64,000 nt of DNA from RHLJ01 sp963974345 (lineage in GTDB: Bacteria; Bacteroidota; Rhodothermia; Balneolales; Balneolaceae): assembly GCA_963974345.1 (NCBI GenBank), contig CAXBBW010000001.1:319070-383069 (forward strand), given 5' to 3'. This document shows, in pieces, positions 1 through 9,226 of the stretch. The notes under the pieces are model-generated. The model was not told where the DNA came from. It searched no databases and saw nothing but the letters and a program-made list of their open reading frames with translations. Position 1 is the first letter of the stretch; every line of letters begins with the position of its first letter. A program made the position numbers and the translations under genes.

Positions 1-1652
1 TCTGCTGAACGAATTTTATATCCATGTTTCCAAAGCTGAGCTAATGCTTTTGGTGCATTTCGTTGCTCCCAATCTACCACATATGCATAGGTTGCATTTC
101 CATCTTCTACCCCTTCTGAGTATGCTAACTCATTTGAAAGTTTAGTAGTACCAACTCCAATGTTAGAAGTTGTCCATGCAGCATCTAAATTATAAGCTAA
201 TGGGACTGACCAAGTACTCATGTCATACATAACTGAATCTTTGATTTCGAGTTGCCTTCTCATCAAGGTATTGATGAACAAATGCGCCGGTTGATCGGTT
301 TTGATTATGAAATCTCCTTTCGAGAATTTTCTAGACGATGAACTGCCATCCCAATAACTCATTGCATTTCGGATCGTAAAATCTTCTGATGCTTGCTCAA
401 CTTCTACACCGTGTTTCATCATTACATTCAAAATATCGTACGTATAATCTTTGGTGTTATTTGGAAGAACATATGCTTTAGTATTCCCTTTTTGAGTTCC
501 CTGAGCTCTCGCAGCTTGGAAGTATTCTATCAAATCTTCCCGGTTTTCTACAGAAGTTTTAACGATTGAAATTCCGTTTTTGTAGTGATCAAACACTCGC
601 TGTCTTAAGGTAAGCACATATCCGTCTTCAGTTTCTACTGCCCGACCACCCATACTATGACCGCCTTGCTCTGCTAGCATTCCTATCCCGCCCATAATAC
701 TTGGGTATGATGAGCCATATCCTGGGTAGAAGAAATCGAAACGATCTCGGGTTTGAAAATTTACTTGAGCCTTATCGAACTCAGCGATAGCTCCTCTCCC
801 AAATACATCCGCCCAGTTTTCATAATCTTCAGGTAATTCGTGATTCCGTGGAGTAGTACCAGGCATTGTAAAATAATTATTGTTAAAACCTTGCTCATGA
901 AAATCGATATGTACTTGTGGCATCCATCTTTGATAGACATTAATCCGTCCTCTTGATTCTGGGTGTACTAACCAAACCCAGTCTCGGTTCAAATCGAACC
1001 AATAGTGATTCGTTCTTCCACCCGGCCAAATTTCGTCATGTTCAAGATCTTCATAATTCGTGTTTAAGACATTAGCCTGACTACTTTTGTACCAATACAC
1101 ATATCTATCTCTTCCATCTGGATTTATCATTGGGTCAATAATAACAACCGAATTCTCTAACATATTTTCAGTACCTGAATCCGTTCCTGCAACTAAGCGG
1201 TAAGCTGTTTGCATTGCTGCCTCACTACTCGAAGGTTCATTACCATGCACATTGTAACTCATCCAAACCACTATGGGTTCTTCCCCTACTCTTACTGATC
1301 CAGGATCGTTTGCAATCTTTAAGTTATTCTCTTTAATGCTTTCAATATTTGCCTGATTCGTTTCAGAAGTTATAATTGCATAATTAACAGACCTATTTTC
1401 ATATGTTCGTGCATATTCTTGAAAAGTGATTTTATCAGATAGCTCTGCCAATCGCTCGAAATAAGCCATTATTTGATGATGAAAAGTGTACTCATCGCCC
1501 AATTCATAACCCAAAAACTCAGCAGGTGATGGAATAGATAAATCATAAGGGATATCAGAATCGAATCGAAAACGATCTATGGCTTCCTGAGTTTGAGCAG
1601 AAGCCGAAATAGAAATGAATATTGATACAAAAATTAGTGAAATTTTTTTCAT
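1..1652 (-). CDS. M14-family zinc carboxypeptidase, C-terminal part cut by the window edge
   Basis: Reading the complement from the ATG at 1652-1650 gives an open frame that runs off the left edge (about 550 residues seen). It begins with a signal peptide (MKKISLIFVSIFISISASAQ), so the product is exported. The M14 zinc-site signature HGNEPSSSE (His and Glu ligands) lies near residue 142. It is followed by INPDGRDRY, WFDLNRDW and VHIDFHEQG, the last holding the likely third zinc ligand. Such secreted carboxypeptidase-like enzymes are common in Bacteroidota and remove C-terminal residues from peptides, probably in the periplasm or outside the cell. The gene points the same way as the DUF5916 gene at 1736-3973, whose stop is 83 bp upstream of this start, so co-transcription is possible. 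The function beyond peptidase is not resolved, and the catalytic glutamate may lie beyond what I identified. The family call is secure. Confidence 0.88.
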   Translation of the reverse strand, partial: MKKISLIFVSIFISISASAQTQEAIDRFRFDSDIPYDLSIPSPAEFLGYELGDEYTFHHQIMAYFERLAELSDKITFQEYARTYENRSVNYAIITSETNQANIESIKENNLKIANDPGSVRVGEEPIVVWMSYNVHGNEPSSSEAAMQTAYRLVAGTDSGTENMLENSVVIIDPMINPDGRDRYVYWYKSSQANVLNTNYEDLEHDEIWPGGRTNHYWFDLNRDWVWLVHPESRGRINVYQRWMPQVHIDFHEQGFNNNYFTMPGTTPRNHELPEDYENWADVFGRGAIAEFDKAQVNFQTRDRFDFFYPGYGSSYPSIMGGIGMLAEQGGHSMGGRAVETEDGYVLTLRQRVFDHYKNGISIVKTSVENREDLIEYFQAARAQGTQKGNTKAYVLPNNTKDYTYDILNVMMKHGVEVEQASEDFTIRNAMSYWDGSSSSRKFSKGDFIIKTDQPAHLFINTLMRRQLEIKDSVMYDMSTWSVPLAYNLDAAWTTSNIGVGTTKLSNELAYSEGVEDGNATYAYVVDWEQRNAPKALAQLWKHGYKIRSA

Positions 1653-1735
1653 AGCATAATTGGTTTTGAATTACAGTTAGGCTAAGGAAAAAATCAGTAA
1701 AATGGAGTAAATAATTAAAATGAAGCTTTAGCGAA

Positions 1736-3973
1736 TTAAAAAGTAAACGTATGATTATACTTGATAAGAATAGACCTACTTTGAACAAAGGGTAGATCAG
1801 GTAATCCTCTATTAAATTGATCTCTTTCTGTGTAAGCTTGTTCGTTTATAACTAGCCATAAATCTCTTCCTTCACTAAAATTATATCGGAACCTGAAATT
1901 TGCACCTACTAGCTCGTCAACATTGCTGTATTGTACAAAAGCGCTAGTTGAAACCTTCTTATTAAAAGCATATTGACCTCTTATCTGAGCTAAATGTGCC
2001 GTAAAATCAGTGGTACTTCTTCCTAGAATTTCAGGAAAACTAAGTTTAGTTATTTGATAACTACCACCAAACTCAAAATGAATATTTGCAACTACTTTTG
2101 GCTCAATTACAAATTGAGTTCTTGAACCATCGTAAAAAGAACCAAATTCAGCGCTTAAATTTGTTCTTAGTTTTCTGCTATTTGGAGAGCTGTAACTAAT
2201 CTTGCTCTCGTAGAAATTATAATCATCAACAGGTATATAAATTTGTCTTAGAAGATTAAATTCTTCGTTTGGCAAAAGATGCTCCTGAAGTAATCCCGTT
2301 TCAAGTTCTAAAGATCCTAAAATCTTGAAATCAGTATTCCATTGAAGATTTATGAATCTACTTCTTAAATCTAAAGTCTCGTTTTCAGAAATATTATAGC
2401 TCCCAATGTTTACCGAGTGTTGACGATATATCGAGTTTTCTTGTCCTAACCAACCATACCCTACACGATAAAAATAGTCTGAGGTATTATTAGTTCTATA
2501 GAATCCTATTCCTGGCTCAAAATCTGCACCTGATCTATTAATGAAAAAGCGATAATAAAGACCTATTGAAGCCCTTCTTTGCCAGGTAATCCTGAAAATG
2601 CTATTGTCTTCAAAATTATATTTAGTCGCTTCTGGAACTTGGTCATCAATTGTTTGACTAACTCTCATTTCTATGAAGTCATCTCCAAAAATATTCAAAT
2701 CAGTATCTAGCCCAAATGCCAAGTTACTGCTACCATCTAATCCAATTCTACTAGTAAATATTCCTCCAAGGTATGAACTAGCGTTCAATACATTTTTCTT
2801 TAGCCTCAATACATTAAAATTTTCGGAATCGAGGTTACCACTTTCAGCAGTTTGTAGGTTGATGAAACCTACATCTAAATTATTAATACGGCCAGTAAGC
2901 CTCGCTCCTCCTAAAATTCTTACTGGGTTTCCGGAATTATCTAATCCAATCCTTCTACTATAGAACACTCTCGTGTTTCCAAAATTGAAATCGAAAAGCC
3001 CTGATCTTTGCTGGAAAAATTGACGCTTCTCGGGAAACGATAATGAAAAGCGCGTTAAATTTAATTGCTGATCATCCGCTTCTACTTGAGCAAAGTCAGT
3101 GTTAACAGTAACATCTAGTGTTAGATTTGAGGTAACGTTATACTTTAGATCAAAACCAGCTTCAAACTTAGTATCGTCACTGTAGTTATACCTACTTGAA
3201 TCAGATAAAAGTTCATTTGACCTTGTAAAACCCGATAAACCATATGGAGTAAAATAGACTGGTCGCTTTGAATCTACTCCTGAAATAATTACATCCTGAG
3301 CCTGAGAAGGTTTAATATTGCCTTGCTCCCAATTTGGTGGAATATCTGGAAAGATATGTCTCTCGTTATGGAAAGCTATCCATCGATAAACAATCAAGCC
3401 CATTTCAGCCACTCCTTCCGAACTTTGAAAACCTATACTAGAAAATGGAATTCTCATTTCTACGAACCACCCTTTTTCGTTCTGAGTAGTTGCTACATCC
3501 CAAAAAGTATTCCAACTGGAGTTAACTGGGTTTGAACCAGCTATGGAATTTGCATCATTTGAAATTGAATGATCAAATCGTACTCCTGCAGGATTGGTAA
3601 AAAACCTGAGCGCATTTTGATCATCATTGAATGGATCTATTATAATTGCAAAAACATCATCACCGCTGTATCTATCGCGATATAAACTATTTGAAGCGAT
3701 TGTTGATGCATCATTTGTAAACATTTTACCAGCTACATACAAGAATTCATCATCATACGTCACTCTTATGTCAGTTTCTTCACTCAAATTACCTAAGTAA
3801 ACAGGCTCATATTGAGTAATAAAAAAGGGAGGAATAGATTCCCAAATTTCTTCATCAATTATCCCATCTAAGGTTATAGGGGTAGTTGTTTTAACTAGCT
3901 TAAGACTATTTTGAGCAAACAGATTCAATGAACAAAACAAAAAAACAAAAAAAAGACTGAATTCCTTCAACAT
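1736..3973 (-). CDS. DUF5916-family protein with N-terminal CBM9-like domain
   Basis: This 745-residue exported protein has a signal peptide (MLKEFSLFFVFLFCSLNLFAQ). Residues of about 30-210 look like a carbohydrate-binding family 9-like domain, with the typical opening ITLDGIIDEEIWES and the later VTYDDEFLYVAGKMF strand pattern. The remaining 500 or so residues are beta-rich, alternate polar and hydrophobic residues, contain many aromatic residues, and end in the hydrophobic strand SILIKYNHTFTF. This fits an outer-membrane beta-barrel. The CBM9-plus-DUF5916 architecture is widespread in Bacteroidota and related phyla, and its function is unknown; it often lies near peptidases or TonB systems. 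Here the M14 carboxypeptidase lies immediately downstream on the same strand. Length and domain order are typical, and the ATG at 3973 gives a clean signal peptide. Confidence 0.82.
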   Translation of the reverse strand: MLKEFSLFFVFLFCSLNLFAQNSLKLVKTTTPITLDGIIDEEIWESIPPFFITQYEPVYLGNLSEETDIRVTYDDEFLYVAGKMFTNDASTIASNSLYRDRYSGDDVFAIIIDPFNDDQNALRFFTNPAGVRFDHSISNDANSIAGSNPVNSSWNTFWDVATTQNEKGWFVEMRIPFSSIGFQSSEGVAEMGLIVYRWIAFHNERHIFPDIPPNWEQGNIKPSQAQDVIISGVDSKRPVYFTPYGLSGFTRSNELLSDSSRYNYSDDTKFEAGFDLKYNVTSNLTLDVTVNTDFAQVEADDQQLNLTRFSLSFPEKRQFFQQRSGLFDFNFGNTRVFYSRRIGLDNSGNPVRILGGARLTGRINNLDVGFINLQTAESGNLDSENFNVLRLKKNVLNASSYLGGIFTSRIGLDGSSNLAFGLDTDLNIFGDDFIEMRVSQTIDDQVPEATKYNFEDNSIFRITWQRRASIGLYYRFFINRSGADFEPGIGFYRTNNTSDYFYRVGYGWLGQENSIYRQHSVNIGSYNISENETLDLRSRFINLQWNTDFKILGSLELETGLLQEHLLPNEEFNLLRQIYIPVDDYNFYESKISYSSPNSRKLRTNLSAEFGSFYDGSRTQFVIEPKVVANIHFEFGGSYQITKLSFPEILGRSTTDFTAHLAQIRGQYAFNKKVSTSAFVQYSNVDELVGANFRFRYNFSEGRDLWLVINEQAYTERDQFNRGLPDLPFVQSRSILIKYNHTFTF

Positions 3974-4064
3974 TATAAAATCTAAAATAAATGGGTTTAT
4001 TTATAAGACATTTATCAAGATAGAATCCCCTATACTTCTTATGTTTATTAAACTAATTTTTTGA

Positions 4065-5018
4065 ATGAATCTATTGACCATTCCCACATTAGCTGATATT
4101 AAAAAAGCGCATAAAGTTATTAAACCTTATGCACGTTACACCCCGGTTCTTCGAAGTGAACATGTAAACGAAAGAACCAACTCGGATGTTTTTTTTAAAT
4201 GTGAAAACTTTCAAAAAGTTGGTGCGTTCAAATTTCGAGGCGCATGCAATGCCGTGTTAACTCTAACTAAAAGCCAAGCGGAAAATGGAGTAGCTACTCA
4301 TTCATCAGGAAATCATGCCCAAGCCTTGGCTTTATCAGCAAGAATAAAGGGAATTCCCGCTTATGTTGTAATGCCTGAGAATGCACCTAAAGTAAAGGTC
4401 GAAGCTGTTCGAAACTATGGTGCTGAAATTACTTTTTGTGAGTCTACATTGGAGAGTCGTGAAAGTACTTTATTGGAAGTCGTAAAAAGAACAAGTGCAA
4501 CAATTATTCATCCTTATAACGATTCTAGAATTGTAGCAGGACAAGGAACATCAGCTTTAGAATTTCTGGAAACCAATCCCGATTTAGATATTATTCTTAC
4601 CCCTGTAGGTGGCGGTGGATTACTTAGTGGGACTGCTCTTTCAGTGAAGTCTATTAAGCCATCAATAAAAGTAATTGGAACTGAACCAGAACAGGCAAAT
4701 GACGCTTATAAATCGTTCAAAGCTGGAAAACTCATTCCTGCTTATAGTACAAATACAATTGCAGATGGACTCCGAACTTCACTTGGTGAACTTCCCTTTA
4801 CCATAATTAAAGCCAATGTCGATGATATTGTTACGGTAAGTGAAGAAGCTATCATTTTAGCGATGCGATACATTTGGGAACGTCTCAATATAATTATCGA
4901 ACCTTCTTGTGCAGTACCAATAGCAGCCATATTTGAAGGCAAAGTTGATGTTATTGGAAAGAAAGTGGGTATTATTATTACTGGGGGAAATGTAGATTTA
5001 GATAATCTACCTTGGTAA
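4065..5018 (+). CDS. PLP-dependent threonine/serine dehydratase (serine racemase-like)
   Basis: This 317-residue cytosolic fold-type II PLP enzyme carries the PLP-binding lysine in GAFKFRGA (about residue 55), the SSGNHAQ substrate/cofactor loop (about residue 81) and the glycine-rich phosphate-binding loop VGGGGLLSG (about residue 183). It lacks the C-terminal regulatory ACT-like domain of biosynthetic threonine deaminase (IlvA). Its length matches the short catabolic threonine dehydratase, serine racemase and threo-3-hydroxyaspartate dehydratase subfamily. The expected reaction is deamination of L-threonine or L-serine (or hydroxyaspartate) to the 2-oxo acid and ammonia; sequence alone does not separate these. 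The gene stands alone, divergent from the DUF5916 gene and convergent with the GH3 gene, and is followed by a strong hairpin terminator. Confidence 0.87.
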   Translation: MNLLTIPTLADIKKAHKVIKPYARYTPVLRSEHVNERTNSDVFFKCENFQKVGAFKFRGACNAVLTLTKSQAENGVATHSSGNHAQALALSARIKGIPAYVVMPENAPKVKVEAVRNYGAEITFCESTLESRESTLLEVVKRTSATIIHPYNDSRIVAGQGTSALEFLETNPDLDIILTPVGGGGLLSGTALSVKSIKPSIKVIGTEPEQANDAYKSFKAGKLIPAYSTNTIADGLRTSLGELPFTIIKANVDDIVTVSEEAIILAMRYIWERLNIIIEPSCAVPIAAIFEGKVDVIGKKVGIIITGGNVDLDNLPW

Positions 5019-5020
5019 TA

Positions 5021-5056
5021 AAAAGCCTTTCCTAATTTCTCAAGAAAGGCTTTCTA
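5021..5056. terminator. Bidirectional intrinsic terminator
   Basis: A 10-bp stem, AAAGCCTTTC (5022-5031) with GAAAGGCTTT (5044-5053), is flanked by A and T runs on both sides. It sits between the convergent dehydratase (stop at 5018) and GH3 gene (stop at 5071), so it can stop transcription from both directions. Confidence 0.8.
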
Positions 5057-5070
5057 AAAAATAAGACAAA

Positions 5071-7380
5071 CTACTTAGTAAGCTCTATCTCAACCTGTTG
5101 AACATCATTTGAGTTTGTACCTACCATTAAACTAAACATTCCTGGCTCAGCCTTAAACTTCTCATCAGCAGCATAAAATGCAAGCGTTTCCCAATTTATT
5201 GAGAATGTAATTTTCTTAGTTTCACCTGCATTAATCATAACTTTTTCAAAGCCTTTTAACTCTTTTATAGGACGCATCGCACTAGCGAAATGATCTCGGA
5301 TATAAAATTGAACCACTTCTTCACCTGCTACAGATCCTGTATTCTTCACATCCACGGTCAACTCTAGAGTTTCATTCATGGAAATTGATTTTTTACTCAC
5401 TTTGATGTTTGAATATTCAAAATCAGTATAGCTTAATCCATATCCGAAAATGAACTGAGGGCTATTTTGTATGTCGTTGAAATGACTCCAAAAAACTGAG
5501 CCATCATCACCTGGACCTGGAGCAGGACGACCTGGACTTCTAAAGTTATAATAGATTGGAATTTGTCCAACATCACGAGGTATTGAAATAGGTAATTTTC
5601 CTGATGGATTATACTTACCAAAAATTACATCTGCTATTGCATTACCTGCTTCTGAACCTAAGTGCCAAGTATATAAAAGTGCTGAAGCCTCTTCATAAAG
5701 TTCAGGTTCTACGATAGGTCTTCCAGCCATTAGCACAGTAATAACATTATCATTAACCGCGCTAACCTTTTTAAATAGCTCTAATTGACGTCCTTTAAGG
5801 CTAATATCTACTTGACTTCTACCTTCACCTGTTTGAAGAGCTTTTTCACCTATTACCATTATTACAACATCTGCATCTTTTGCATTGTTAATTGCTTCCT
5901 CAAATCCTGAGCCATCATCTTCAGGAAAAGTTAAGCCTCTAGAGAATGCTCCGTTATCGACAGAAAGTGTGTATCCTTCTGAAAATGTCACTTCAACATT
6001 TGAACCTACTGCAGTTTCAATCCCTTCAAGTAGTGATACTGCAGAATTCGATTCACCTCTTCCTCTCCAGTTTCCTAAAGGGGAATCCTTATCGTTAGCA
6101 AGGTGACCGATTACTGCAATTTTCGGAGTACTTGCTGCTAGTGGAAGCTGGTCTTGATCATTTTTTAGTAAAACTATTGAACGTTTTGCAACATCTCTTG
6201 CAATGGCTCTATGCTCATTGGTATAAATATTTTGTTCCTCTCTTTCTGTATCAGAATATTGATATGGATCGTCAAAAAGTCCTAAAAGAAATTTTACTCT
6301 TAATACACGACGAACTGCTTCGTCAACTATTGAAATATCAACTTCACCTGATTCAACTAGTTCTTTTAGATAAGTTTGATAAGCTTCAGATTCCATATCC
6401 ATATCATTACCACTAGTAATAGCATGATAAGCTGCTTGTTTTAAATCTTTAGAATATCCATGATTAATCATCTGACGAATTGAACCCCAGTCTGAAATAA
6501 TAAACCCGTTAAATCCCCATCCCTCTTTTAATATGGTTCTCTGTAAATAGTAATCGCCATTTGCAGGAATCCCATTTAAATCATTAAAGGAGTTCATAAA
6601 GGTTCCTACACCAGATTTAGCCAATGCTTCAAATGGAGGAAGAATGATATTGAGCAAAGTATTTTTACCAACATCAACGGTGTTATAATCTCTTCCAGAC
6701 TCTGAGAACGCATAACCCGCAAAATGTTTAGCGGTTGCCAATATTGAGGTAGGCTGAGATAAATCTGATGTTTGAAAACCTTGTACACGAGCAACTGCCA
6801 TTTTTGAACCTAAATATGGATCTTCACCAGATCCTTCCATTACTCTTCCCCAACGAGCGTCTCGGCCTACATCAACCATAGGAGCAAAAGTCCAATTAAT
6901 ACCGGCTGCAGATGCTTCAATAGCTGCTACTCTTGCTGATTGTTCTACGGCGTTTAAATCCCAACTGGCAGCTTCGCCTAATGGAATTGGGAAAATGGTT
7001 TTAAAGCCGTGAATAACATCAAAACCAAAGATCAGTGGTATACCTAAACGACTATTTTCAACGGCAAGCTTTTGTGCTTCATATGTGGCTTCTGCACCAA
7101 CTACATTAAGTAAAGAACCTACTCCACCATTTTTTAGGAGCTGGGCTCGTGCTTCTGCATATTCATTATCCTCCGGAACAGGACCTGTAAAATCCCAACT
7201 CCCATTATGTTGGTTAAGTTGACCAATTTTTTCATCTAGTGTCATTAATGCCAGAACACTATCCACTTTTTGTTCAATATCGGGTTTCATGAGTTTGTTT
7301 TGAGCAAATAAAAAAGTTGATAAAAATACAGCAATAAAAAAACTCAGGACTCCAATTAGATTATATCTAAAACTATTCAT
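5071..7380 (-). CDS. bglX: Glycoside hydrolase family 3 beta-glucosidase, exported
   Basis: This 769-residue protein has a signal peptide (about residues 1-26, ending in FLFAQ). The GH3 N-terminal TIM-barrel domain includes HGFKTIFPIPLG, the conserved KH pair at about 218-219 (ATAKHFAGY) and the nucleophile aspartate at about 297 in GFIISDWGS. The GH3 C-terminal alpha/beta sandwich (about 400-640) includes VMIVGEKALQTGEGRSQ-like segments, and a fibronectin III-like domain (about 670-755) closes the protein. Length and domain order match periplasmic BglX-type beta-glucosidases, which release terminal beta-linked glucose (or xylose) from oligosaccharides. Substrate cannot be read from sequence. 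The gene is monocistronic, divergent from the repeat-protein array and convergent with the dehydratase gene. Confidence 0.92.
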   Translation of the reverse strand: MNSFRYNLIGVLSFFIAVFLSTFLFAQNKLMKPDIEQKVDSVLALMTLDEKIGQLNQHNGSWDFTGPVPEDNEYAEARAQLLKNGGVGSLLNVVGAEATYEAQKLAVENSRLGIPLIFGFDVIHGFKTIFPIPLGEAASWDLNAVEQSARVAAIEASAAGINWTFAPMVDVGRDARWGRVMEGSGEDPYLGSKMAVARVQGFQTSDLSQPTSILATAKHFAGYAFSESGRDYNTVDVGKNTLLNIILPPFEALAKSGVGTFMNSFNDLNGIPANGDYYLQRTILKEGWGFNGFIISDWGSIRQMINHGYSKDLKQAAYHAITSGNDMDMESEAYQTYLKELVESGEVDISIVDEAVRRVLRVKFLLGLFDDPYQYSDTEREEQNIYTNEHRAIARDVAKRSIVLLKNDQDQLPLAASTPKIAVIGHLANDKDSPLGNWRGRGESNSAVSLLEGIETAVGSNVEVTFSEGYTLSVDNGAFSRGLTFPEDDGSGFEEAINNAKDADVVIMVIGEKALQTGEGRSQVDISLKGRQLELFKKVSAVNDNVITVLMAGRPIVEPELYEEASALLYTWHLGSEAGNAIADVIFGKYNPSGKLPISIPRDVGQIPIYYNFRSPGRPAPGPGDDGSVFWSHFNDIQNSPQFIFGYGLSYTDFEYSNIKVSKKSISMNETLELTVDVKNTGSVAGEEVVQFYIRDHFASAMRPIKELKGFEKVMINAGETKKITFSINWETLAFYAADEKFKAEPGMFSLMVGTNSNDVQQVEIELTK

Positions 7381-7564
7381 TTGACTAGGTTGGTTTAATT
7401 TTTATTCTAATGATTTAAAATAAGTTTTTTGATTCAAAATAAACGTACTAATTCTTCTAAATCTTGTTTTATCTCCAATCGATTTTAAGATATCACTAAG
7501 ACCTTCGAGTATTTTATTGAAACAAAGAAGACTGATTATTCGTCTTTCAATAAAACTTTTCAAT

Positions 7565-8467
7565 ATGGCAAAACAAGGCACATCCGATAAACAATCTCTT
7601 CGCAACGATCTTGATCCAGACTTTGATCTGGATGAGTATATTGATGACCAAGCTTATTTTGGTCAAAATAATTCTAAAGTAACTGATCGTGAGTTCAAAG
7701 AAGAGCGCTCAGATTTAATTAAGCACTCCCTGTTAGTAGTAGCTGTAATTTCTACTATTTTTTTATGGTCTTTTGATTGGAGTCCACGAAATGCATACAA
7801 CTATTTCTTTGCAGGGGAGTCTCCTGTTTTTGTTTTTGAAGAAGGAGGGCAGGCTTCTACTCAAGATTTTGAATTTTCTGAAGCTCCCGAATTCAATTCG
7901 CAACAATCACTTTCAGCTACCGACTATTTAGTTGAGCTAAGAGATAAAGGTCTTCTTGGTGAAGGTAAACTCTCTACTTTTGATGCTCGAGAACTATACG
8001 GTTCAGATGTTCCAATTTCTTACCTAGTGTTGTTGAACGAAGCTAATTTTCTTGATAATTTTTCTTTTGTAGATATTACCGAGTTCTATGAAAACCGAGT
8101 TCCAATAGAATATCTAGAATCTTTGAATAGAGCAGGTTATTTAGATCAATTATCTTTTGTTGATATTACGGAGTTCTATGAGAATAATGTCCCGATCCAG
8201 TATCTAAATAGGCTAAATGATATTGGTATTCTAAGCAAACTTTCATTCGTAGATATAACCGAGTTTTATAGTAGTCAAGTTTCTATTGATTATCTGAGGG
8301 CTCTTGAAAATAATGGATTTATTGAAACACTTTCTTTTGTAGATATCACTGAATTTTATGAAAACGGTGTTACAATAAAATTTTTGAATGACCTTAAATC
8401 AAAGGGTTTAATCGATGAACTTAGCTTTGTCGATATTGTCGATTTGTACAAAGCTGAAGCAAATTAA
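7565..8467 (+). CDS. Single-pass membrane repeat protein, array member 1 (six repeat units)
   Basis: I do not recognise a named family. The start is placed at the ATG at 7565, not at an upstream in-frame start at 7517, because the resulting MAKQGTSDKQ opening matches the three following paralogues. Seen in order: a hydrophilic N-terminus with the conserved motif DPDFDLDEYI (residues 17-26); an acidic linker; one transmembrane helix (about 52-70) followed by FDWSPRNAYNYFF; a linker of about 40 residues; and six units of a 30-residue repeat (residues 121-299). Four units carry the near-identical core SFVDITEFYE. The repeat pattern is two short amphipathic helices (YLxxLNxxGYLDxL and xxxITEFYENxVPIE), so an all-helical solenoid is likely. 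With a single N-terminal anchor, the repeats probably lie outside the cytoplasm, though charge bias around the helix is weak. It is the first of four adjacent paralogues, 12 bp before the next one. Confidence 0.8.
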   Translation: MAKQGTSDKQSLRNDLDPDFDLDEYIDDQAYFGQNNSKVTDREFKEERSDLIKHSLLVVAVISTIFLWSFDWSPRNAYNYFFAGESPVFVFEEGGQASTQDFEFSEAPEFNSQQSLSATDYLVELRDKGLLGEGKLSTFDARELYGSDVPISYLVLLNEANFLDNFSFVDITEFYENRVPIEYLESLNRAGYLDQLSFVDITEFYENNVPIQYLNRLNDIGILSKLSFVDITEFYSSQVSIDYLRALENNGFIETLSFVDITEFYENGVTIKFLNDLKSKGLIDELSFVDIVDLYKAEAN

Positions 8468-8479
8468 TACACCTTAATT

Positions 8480-9220
8480 ATGTCGAAACAACGAACCAAT
8501 AATCCTGGAAGTATCACAGACCCTGATTTTAACCTGGATGAATATCTTTCGGAACAAGCGGACCAAAATTATCAACAAAAAAATGATGACCAAGAAGTTG
8601 AGACTACCTCTTTTTCTAGAAACCTAATTCTCATTTGTGCATTAAGTGCCGCGGCTTTTCTTTGGTATTTTGATTGGAGTCCACGAAACGTATACAATTT
8701 CTTTTTTGCCGATGAGGTTACAACCTCTACTCGAGTGGGTGGTTTTAACATTCAGATCCCTCCCATTAATGTTGATATACCAGAAATAGATATCGACATA
8801 CCAGAAATTAGAGTTGGAGAAGCGCAAACGGGTACATCTAACCTTGGCATAAGTTTTACGGATTATATGGCTGAGTTAAATGATTTAGGTTATCTAGATC
8901 AATTTGGAAGTTCCTCACTTTCTACTCTTTACTCGAATAGTGTACCAGTTGAATATATTGATGGGCTCGGGAAAGCCGGAATTCTAGCCAATTTTGGGGG
9001 TACTTCAATTTCAACACTTTACTCCAACAAAGTTCCTTCTTCATTTATAGAAGAACTATCAAAAGAAGGTCTTATGGATAATTTTGGAAGTACTTCTATT
9101 TCAAGATTATACACGAATAATGTTCCCATATCATTTATTAAAATACTAGAAGACCGTGGACTTCTGGATAATATGTCTTCACAATCTGTGGTAGACGCTT
9201 ATAAACTCGACGGTGAATAA
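8480..9220 (+). CDS. Single-pass membrane repeat protein, array member 2 (four repeat units)
   Basis: This 246-residue paralogue of its neighbours has N-terminal DPDFNLDEYL (residues 14-23), a transmembrane helix (about 48-64) followed by FDWSPRNVYNFFF almost exactly as in member 1, and then a linker of alternating isoleucine, aspartate and proline (NVDIPEIDIDIPEI). Four 30-residue units follow from residue 129. The unit core here is STSISTLYSNNVP, different from the core of members 1 and 4, so repeats are more alike within a gene than between genes. It follows member 1 by 12 bp and precedes member 3 by 6 bp, which implies one operon. The AT-rich leader just before each start (taattATG type) is similar in members 2 to 4. 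The biochemical role is unknown; a scaffold or binding function is only a guess from the repeat architecture. Confidence 0.8.
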   Translation: MSKQRTNNPGSITDPDFNLDEYLSEQADQNYQQKNDDQEVETTSFSRNLILICALSAAAFLWYFDWSPRNVYNFFFADEVTTSTRVGGFNIQIPPINVDIPEIDIDIPEIRVGEAQTGTSNLGISFTDYMAELNDLGYLDQFGSSSLSTLYSNSVPVEYIDGLGKAGILANFGGTSISTLYSNKVPSSFIEELSKEGLMDNFGSTSISRLYTNNVPISFIKILEDRGLLDNMSSQSVVDAYKLDGE

Positions 9221-9226
9221 AATATT

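Noticed and set aside
7517..7564. Longer N-terminus for the first repeat-array gene
   Set aside because: The extra 16 residues are basic and hydrophobic and absent from the three paralogues, all of which start at the equivalent of 7565.
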